The notes below the pieces were generated by a model. That model worked only from the letters and a program-made list of their open reading frames with translations, had not been told where the DNA came from and made no database searches. Shown in pieces: positions 57,049 through 64,000 of a stretch of 64,000 nucleotides of DNA. The stretch is from Cellvibrio sp. PSBB023. GTDB taxonomy: Bacteria; Pseudomonadota; Gammaproteobacteria; Pseudomonadales; Cellvibrionaceae. How positions within the stretch are numbered: position 1 is the first letter of the stretch; each line of letters begins with the position of its first letter. The position numbers and the translations under genes are program-made. The stretch spans positions 1,860,001 to 1,924,000 of the forward strand of contig NZ_CP019799.1 in NCBI RefSeq assembly GCF_002007605.1, read 5' to 3'.

Positions 57049-57762
57049 TTATTCAGTGGGCTTGAATGACACGAACAATTCGCGGCTGTTGAGTGGGCGA
57101 CTTCCCAATAATGGCTTGAGCAGTCGCCGCGCCAATTGTTTAGCTGCAAGGCGCGTTGCAGGCAGCGAGTAATCCCCACAGTCAATGGCGAGCAAACATT
57201 CGCCTTTCAATAAAAACTGCTCGGGAAGATTCGGCGCGGCACTGAAAAACCCCTCCTGGATATGACATTCATAAAACCCATCGGGCACTATGGCGCAATG
57301 GTTACGCGCATCCTGGGTAAAATCCAGCCCATACCCCAACTCTGTTAATAAACGAAACTCAAATACCCGCAACAAGGGTTCTATATCCTCCCCTGCTTGC
57401 AGTGCATTCAAGCTCTGCTCATAGGCGTGATAGATGCCATTATGGCTGTCCATTTCCGGCAGCAAACGCACCAACAATTCATTCAGGTAAAAACCCGAGT
57501 ACAAGTGATTCGCCGTGAGCGAAAGAAAATGATTGTCCGATTCAAAATTGGTGAGCAGTTTCATATCCGTTTTACCCTGCCAGGAAACTAGCAGGCGGCT
57601 GAATGGATTAAGCAACTGTCGTTTGGGAGTTTTGGTTTTGCGTACACCGCGCGCCACTGCCGTGACGCGCCCGTGATCGGGCGTGAGAAAGTCAATCAAG
57701 AGACTGGTATCGCGATAAGGACGAGTGTGGAGGATATAAGCGGGCTGCAGATCAACACGCAT
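57049..57762 (-). CDS. recO: DNA repair protein RecO
   Basis: 237 residues. It loads RecA onto SSB-coated gaps with RecF and RecR. The N-terminal OB fold (LQPAYILHTRPYRDTSLLIDF, GRVTAVARGVR) and the C-terminal helical region are recognisable; the usual zinc-finger cysteines are not all present, as in many gammaproteobacterial members. It ends end-to-end against gacS with no spacer. In the canonical order pdxJ follows recO, but here it does not. Confidence 0.88.
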   Translation of the reverse strand: MRVDLQPAYILHTRPYRDTSLLIDFLTPDHGRVTAVARGVRKTKTPKRQLLNPFSRLLVSWQGKTDMKLLTNFESDNHFLSLTANHLYSGFYLNELLVRLLPEMDSHNGIYHAYEQSLNALQAGEDIEPLLRVFEFRLLTELGYGLDFTQDARNHCAIVPDGFYECHIQEGFFSAAPNLPEQFLLKGECLLAIDCGDYSLPATRLAAKQLARRLLKPLLGSRPLNSRELFVSFKPTE

Positions 57763-57771
57763 AAGCCGGCG

Positions 57772-58692
57772 TTAAAACTCGTTGTAACCGAGACTGCGCA
57801 AAGCGCGCTCATCGTCTGACCAACCGGACTTTACCTTGACCCAGAGTTTGAGCATGATTTTCATCTCAAATAACTTTTCCATATCAACACGCGCCTCAGT
57901 GCCAATTAGTTTGATACGCGCGCCTTTGTCGCCAATCAGAATTTTTTTCTGGCCGTCGCGCTCCACCAGAATCAGCGCAGAAATATTCAGCAAATTACCT
58001 TCTTGTTTGAACTCTTCAATTTCTACCGCCATTTCATAGGGTAGTTCATCACCTAATTGGCGAGTAATTTTTTCGCGCACGATTTCAGCCGCCATAAAAC
58101 GCGAGCTGCGGTCAGTAATCTGATCTTCCGGGTACATATGAATGCCTTCCGGCAAGCGTTCGGTAATCAGGGTTTCCAATCGATCCAGATTGGTATTGCG
58201 CAGTGCCGACATAGGGACGATTTCGGCAACACTGAGCTTCTCCGACAGTACTTGCAAGTGCGGCAGCAGTGTTTCTTTATCTTCAATCTGATCGACTTTG
58301 TTTACCGCCAAAATAATTGGGCAACCCACATGCTGCAGCTTTTCTGCTACCGCTTCATCTTCCTCGGTCCAAATAAAACGATCTACCACAAACACCACAA
58401 CATCCACATCCTTCATGGCGCTGGTGGCCGCTTTATTCATATAGCGGTTAATCGCTTTTTGTTGCCCGAGGTGCATGCCGGGAGTATCGACAAAAATAAT
58501 TTGTACATCACCTTCGGTTTTAATACCCACCACCGCATTGCGTGTGGTTTGCGGCTTGCGCGAGGTGATGCTGATTTTTTGCCCGAGTATATGGTTAAGT
58601 AAGGTTGACTTACCCACGTTAGGGCGACCAACAATGGCGACATAACCGCAGCGACTGGCCGATGAATGTTCTGTATCTGAATTGAAGGTCAT
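57772..58692 (-). CDS. era: GTPase Era
   Basis: 306 residues. G1 is GRPNVGKS (22-29), G3 DTPG, G4 NKVD; the C-terminal KH domain (about 215-295) binds the 3' end of 16S rRNA during 30S maturation. Stands in the conserved rnc-era-recO order, with recO starting 9 bases after its stop. Confidence 0.95.
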   Translation of the reverse strand: MTFNSDTEHSSASRCGYVAIVGRPNVGKSTLLNHILGQKISITSRKPQTTRNAVVGIKTEGDVQIIFVDTPGMHLGQQKAINRYMNKAATSAMKDVDVVVFVVDRFIWTEEDEAVAEKLQHVGCPIILAVNKVDQIEDKETLLPHLQVLSEKLSVAEIVPMSALRNTNLDRLETLITERLPEGIHMYPEDQITDRSSRFMAAEIVREKITRQLGDELPYEMAVEIEEFKQEGNLLNISALILVERDGQKKILIGDKGARIKLIGTEARVDMEKLFEMKIMLKLWVKVKSGWSDDERALRSLGYNEF

Positions 58693-58746
58693 AGAAGAAT
58701 TACTACAGGGTTAGTGATAAAAAAGCGCGTACATTACCGCGAAAGA

Positions 58747-59427
58747 TCAATCGATTTTTAACTGGGCCAACATGAGTGCCGCTGCTTGTTTTTCAGCTTC
58801 ACGGCGGCTGGATGCAACAGCGCGAGTCGGTTGTTTTGCCAGCGCAACACGGCATTCAATGGTAAACACCTGAGCGTGCCCTTCACCACCGACTTCCGCT
58901 ACAACATAGTCCGGCAAAGGCTGACGCTGGGCTTGCAAATATTCCTGCAGGCGCGATTTGGCATCTTTAGCACTGGTATTAGCACTGAGTTCGTTCAAAC
59001 GCGGCGCAAACCAGGTCAATACCCGCTCGCGACATACATCCAAACCACTGGCTAAATACATGGCGCCAATAATAGCTTCCACACTGTCAGCTAAAATGGA
59101 GTCACGACTCTTGCCACCAGATTTGAGTTCGCCCTCGCCTAAAATCAGGCAATCGCCTAATTCAAATTCACGGGCCAATAAGGCCAGGGTATCGCCCTTT
59201 ACAATTTGGGATCGCAAGCGGCTCAGTTGGCCTTCGCGTGCTTCAGGCAAGCGTTTGAATAAGGCTTCACCAATAATAAAATTCAGGATGGAGTCGCCCA
59301 GAAACTCAAGGCGCTCATTATTGGTCGCGCCGTGGCTGCGGTGAGTTAATGCCAGTTGTAACTGGCGCTGGTCGTCAAAACGGTAGCCAAGGCGTTGCTC
59401 AAGGCGCTGATATTTAAGTGTTAACAC
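58747..59427 (-). CDS. rnc: Ribonuclease III
   Basis: 226 residues. The catalytic helix NERLEFLGDSILNF (38-51) carries the conserved acidic residues Glu41 and Asp45; the second acidic site is in DSVEAIIGAMYLA. The C-terminal double-stranded RNA-binding domain (about 155-226) includes DYVVAEVGGEGHAQVF. It processes rRNA precursors. It lies four bases after the DUF4845 gene and 54 bases before era. Confidence 0.95.
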   Translation of the reverse strand: MLTLKYQRLEQRLGYRFDDQRQLQLALTHRSHGATNNERLEFLGDSILNFIIGEALFKRLPEAREGQLSRLRSQIVKGDTLALLAREFELGDCLILGEGELKSGGKSRDSILADSVEAIIGAMYLASGLDVCRERVLTWFAPRLNELSANTSAKDAKSRLQEYLQAQRQPLPDYVVAEVGGEGHAQVFTIECRVALAKQPTRAVASSRREAEKQAAALMLAQLKID

Positions 59428-59430
59428 AAG

Positions 59431-59859
59431 TTACTTGATCGCTGTTACTGGCTTACAACACTGACCGGGGCGCGAGCTGTCCAAATGGTTTTGGAAGCTT
59501 AAGACCAGGTCTATGTTGTAAAAAAGAGGGACACGGGTTTCATAGTCAACAGTGATGAGCAAATCCTCACTGCGACGATCAATTTTGATGTTTTTGGTCG
59601 GGCCTTCGCTGCGTACATTGTTAATCATATAAAAGTTGCCCAGTTTCTTTTTAATCTCGGCATCAGTCATATTCTCAACTTTTTCCCCACCGTTTTCGAG
59701 GGAGCGCAAGGCTGATTCCACATAGCGGTTTTCTGCGTAAAGCGGGATCACTTTAAATGCAAATAACAGAAAGAAACCGGCAACGGCAATCACCAATGCC
59801 CACTGCAGCATACCCAAACCGCGCTGACCTTTAATCGTTTTATAGTGATTCGCTCGCAT
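59431..59859 (-). CDS. DUF4845 single-pass membrane protein
   Basis: 142 residues. The ATG is preceded by GGAG. One membrane helix (about 18-38: MLQWALVIAVAGFFLLFAF) follows a short basic cytoplasmic tail; the rest is an extracytoplasmic domain with alternating charged residues (SLENGGEKVENMTDAEIKKK). DUF4845 proteins sit between lepB and rnc in many gammaproteobacteria. Role unknown; the location suggests a partner in envelope biogenesis or leader-peptidase function. Confidence 0.8.
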   Translation of the reverse strand: MRANHYKTIKGQRGLGMLQWALVIAVAGFFLLFAFKVIPLYAENRYVESALRSLENGGEKVENMTDAEIKKKLGNFYMINNVRSEGPTKNIKIDRRSEDLLITVDYETRVPLFYNIDLVLSFQNHLDSSRPGQCCKPVTAIK

Positions 59860-59915
59860 CAGGTTTCACTCCAGAAAAAAGAAACGGGACTGTATATTAA
59901 GTAACGCCAACGCGA

Positions 59916-60764
59916 TTATTGAATAACGCCAGCGCGATTAAACGTGGGAATACTGAAAAAAGAATCCCAGTGCATCCAGACGGCAAAAGCCTTACCGACA
60001 ATCGCATCTTCCGACACCATGCCCCACTCGCGGCTATCCAAACTATTGTCGCGGTTATCGCCCATCATAAAATAATGGCCGGCGGGCACTACCCAGGAAC
60101 CGTGCATGCTCAAACGGCTGGGCTGCAAGTGTTTGTAGGTAGTAAATTCCTTATCGTCAATGGTCTCGCTGGTCATTCTGAGCACCGGTGCACCAGCAGG
60201 CAATTGAGCAATCAGTTTTTCCTCAATCACTTTTCCGTTAATCGTCAACTGATGATTATTGTAGGAAATATGATCCCCAGGAACGCCAATAACGCGCTTG
60301 ATATAATAAGTCTCCGGCGCATGGGGTGGAAAGAACACCATCACATCGCCGCGTTGCGGTTTACCAACAGGGATAATTTCTTTGTTTAATACCGGTGCAC
60401 GCACGCCATAAGCAAACTTGTTGACCACAATGAAATCGCCCACTTCCAAGGTCGGGATCATGGAGCCGGAAGGGATCTGAAAAGGTTCAACCAGGAATGA
60501 ACGCAAAAAGAAAACAATGAACAATACCGGAAAAAACGATTTGGAATACTCCACCAACATCGGCTCTTTGGCAGCGACCGATTTGGCTTCCTCATAGGCA
60601 TTTTTTTGCTGCTCGGTATCCAGTGCCATACCGTTAAACTGTTTTTCAACAGCGGCCAACTTTTCCTTGCGCGGGCGCGATAACACCAAGGCGTCAAACA
60701 ACCACACCAGTCCGGTAATAAATACGGCCAGCGTGAGAATCAGAGGAAGGTTAATACTGCTCAT
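59916..60764 (-). CDS. lepB: Signal peptidase I
   Basis: 282 residues. Two membrane segments (about 6-28 and 76-92). The catalytic Ser101 lies in PSGSMIPTLEVGDF and the general base Lys156 in YYIKRVIGVPGD; the later GDNRDNSLDSREWG block is box E. It removes signal peptides of exported proteins such as the many encoded here. Followed by DUF4845 and rnc; lepA is 33 bases upstream. Confidence 0.95.
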   Translation of the reverse strand: MSSINLPLILTLAVFITGLVWLFDALVLSRPRKEKLAAVEKQFNGMALDTEQQKNAYEEAKSVAAKEPMLVEYSKSFFPVLFIVFFLRSFLVEPFQIPSGSMIPTLEVGDFIVVNKFAYGVRAPVLNKEIIPVGKPQRGDVMVFFPPHAPETYYIKRVIGVPGDHISYNNHQLTINGKVIEEKLIAQLPAGAPVLRMTSETIDDKEFTTYKHLQPSRLSMHGSWVVPAGHYFMMGDNRDNSLDSREWGMVSEDAIVGKAFAVWMHWDSFFSIPTFNRAGVIQ

Positions 60765-60797
60765 CGAGTTACCTTAGCGTGTTGGTTATAGGCAATG

Positions 60798-62597
<1,800 letters not shown>

Positions 62598-62634
62598 AGG
62601 CGCTTAACTACTTTAAGATGATGGAAAAAATGAA

Positions 62635-62651
62635 CCCCAACCAAGTTGGGG
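62635..62651 (-). terminator. Terminator-like hairpin between mucD and lepA
   Basis: CCCCAAC-CAA-GTTGGGG; reading leftwards it is followed by TTCATTTTTT. It could end part of the mucD transcript, though lepA follows 40 bases later. Confidence 0.5.
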
Positions 62652-62736
62652 CATGAAAAGAATGGGCGGCATTCTAGCCTATTTGCGGGGTGGGTGCTAT
62701 GCAGCCAACAGGCTGCCCGAGACTTGAGTCAACCGG

Positions 62737-62764
62737 CCGTCGGGCGCACTCATCAGCCCGACGG
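62737..62764 (-). terminator. GC-rich hairpin after mucD
   Basis: CCGTCGGGC / GCCCGACGG with a 10-base loop; a second small hairpin, GCAGCC-AACA-GGCTGC, is at 62701-62716. Neither has a T-run, so they may stabilise the mucD 3' end or be a weak attenuator. Confidence 0.4.
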
Positions 62765-62785
62765 CAGTTGCCAAACTCACGCGTT

Positions 62786-64000
62786 TTACTTGATGACAAT
62801 CGACCGGAATACAGGACGATTTTGACGATAGAAACGAATAGCCTGGGGCTCGTTTTTGGGCAGGCCTTTGACAATTTTGGCGTAATCATCCGGCGATTTA
62901 ATATCGCTGAATGCGAGTTGGGTGATGATATCGCCTGGTTGTATCCCTGCTTCTGCTGCCGGACTGCCCGGTTTAACTTGCTGCACCACAACACCGGCCT
63001 CAGCGCCGCCGCGCTGACTGCGCTCCAAAGGCGTAATAATGAGCCCTAAACTATCCACGGTGTTTTGCGCAGGCGCCGACGCCGGGCGACTTGCGGCCTC
63101 TTGGGGGGATACAGGCAAGATTCCCACAGTGACACTCAGGGACTGCTGTTTGCCTTTGCGCATAATTACCACAGGCACCTTGGATTTTGGTGCAGTGCGC
63201 CCTACCAGATAAGGCAGGTCACTGGACGTATTCACGGCGTGGTCATTGAATTTAATGATCAGGTCACCCGCTTTTAAGCCTGATTTGGCTGCGGGACCAT
63301 CAGCATCCAATTCGCTGATTAGCGCTCCCATGGGTTTATCAACCCCCAATGAACTGGCCAAGTTTTTGTCGACATCCTGAATCATCACGCCCAACCAGCC
63401 GCGATCTACACGACCTTTATCTTTTAATTGCGCAACCACATCGACGGCCAATGAGGACGGAATTGCGAAAGACAGCCCAACAGAACCACCACTGGGTGAG
63501 TAGATTTGGGAATTAATACCCACTACTTCGCCATCCATATTGAACAGCGGACCACCGGAGTTACCAGGGTTGATAGCGACATCCGTCTGGATAAACGGCA
63601 CATAATTGCTTTCGCTATGTGCCGAGGGAATGCTGCGACCAATAGCACTGACAATACCGGCGCTGGCGGAGTAGTCCAGCCCGAACGGCGAACCAATCGC
63701 CACAACCCATTGCCCCACTTTCAAGGTTTCATCCTTCGCCAGGATCAGTGTTGGGAGATTTTTGGCGTCGATTTTCAGCAGCGCCAAATCCGAGCGCTCA
63801 TCGCTGCCCACCAGGGTGGCACTGTACTCCCGCTGATCATTCAGAATGACAGTAATGCTGTCCATTTTGTCGACCACATGGTCGTTCGTCAGTACATAAC
63901 CATCGGCTGAAATAATAAAACCTGATCCCAAAGAGCCGCGATCACGCGGTGCCTGACGGCGCTCTAACAATTCACGAAAAATATCCGGCAGGCCCTGCAT
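62786..64000 (-). CDS. mucD: Periplasmic serine protease MucD/DegP (5' end outside the window)
   Basis: 404 codons of the C-terminal part; the open frame continues past the right edge, so the signal peptide and start are missing. The trypsin-like domain has the full triad: His in LTNDHVVDK, Asp in SDLALLKID, Ser in GNSGGPL. Two PDZ domains follow (about 210-295 and 320-400 of the visible part). It degrades misfolded envelope proteins and in Pseudomonas controls AlgU signalling. Gene order mucD-lepA-lepB suggests algU-mucA-mucB lie to the right. Confidence 0.93.
   Translation of the reverse strand: MQGLPDIFRELLERRQAPRDRGSLGSGFIISADGYVLTNDHVVDKMDSITVILNDQREYSATLVGSDERSDLALLKIDAKNLPTLILAKDETLKVGQWVVAIGSPFGLDYSASAGIVSAIGRSIPSAHSESNYVPFIQTDVAINPGNSGGPLFNMDGEVVGINSQIYSPSGGSVGLSFAIPSSLAVDVVAQLKDKGRVDRGWLGVMIQDVDKNLASSLGVDKPMGALISELDADGPAAKSGLKAGDLIIKFNDHAVNTSSDLPYLVGRTAPKSKVPVVIMRKGKQQSLSVTVGILPVSPQEAASRPASAPAQNTVDSLGLIITPLERSQRGGAEAGVVVQQVKPGSPAAEAGIQPGDIITQLAFSDIKSPDDYAKIVKGLPKNEPQAIRFYRQNRPVFRSIVIK

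Overview
The window reads as a chromosomal segment of a Pseudomonas-related gammaproteobacterium of roughly 50% GC. A Cellvibrio-like (Cellvibrionaceae) bacterium is my best guess. The basis is gene order shared with Pseudomonas (aat-bpt-infA-clpA-clpS-cspD-icd; cysM-rlmD-relA-mazG next to gacS; mucD-lepA-lepB-rnc-era-recO), a monomeric NADP-isocitrate dehydrogenase, several TonB-dependent receptors and a set of secreted carbohydrate-active enzymes. No tRNA, rRNA, CRISPR array, insertion sequence or prophage was recognised.

Layout. 1-9 kb is metal and cofactor uptake. A minus-strand cobalamin riboswitch controls a gene running off the left edge. It is followed by a FecA-like receptor, a Fur-box-controlled siderophore receptor, and a zinc pair headed by a near-perfect Zur palindrome: a ZnuD-like receptor with His-rich loops, then a His-rich lipoprotein resembling the zinc chaperone AztD. 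9-18 kb is a looser accessory region: a lone M15 peptidase, a DUF4136 lipoprotein, an amidohydrolase lipoprotein, gamma-glutamyltransferase, a GH13 lipoprotein and a CorC/HlyC-type protein. 18-24 kb holds an N-acyl amino acid synthase-like acyltransferase, Fur-box-controlled tonB-exbB-exbD, a small Cys-rich protein, a MATE exporter and a polysaccharide deacetylase.

24.5-27.3 kb is the most unusual part. Two convergent, unrecognised genes each follow a sequence matching the sigma-28 (FliA) flagellar promoter, although no known flagellar gene lies in the window. 27.4-38 kb carries RNA and protein methyltransferases, a COG2509-type flavoprotein, an esterase/deacetylase pair and the prkA-yeaH-spoVR stress operon. 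38.3-43.7 kb is an N-degron cluster (aat, bpt, clpA, clpS) with infA and cspD, so the enzymes that tag proteins and the adaptor-unfoldase that destroys them are together.

43.7-64 kb is mostly housekeeping: monomeric icd, an RluE-type pseudouridine synthase, an HD-GYP protein, mazG, relA, rlmD, cysM, a GacS/BarA hybrid kinase, then recO-era-rnc-DUF4845-lepB-lepA-mucD. As read, relA carries a one-base frameshift in a G run near codon 61. It is either a sequencing error or a real N-terminal lesion. Start sites were set from Shine-Dalgarno matches and family alignment by eye; all family calls are from memory of motifs, not searches.
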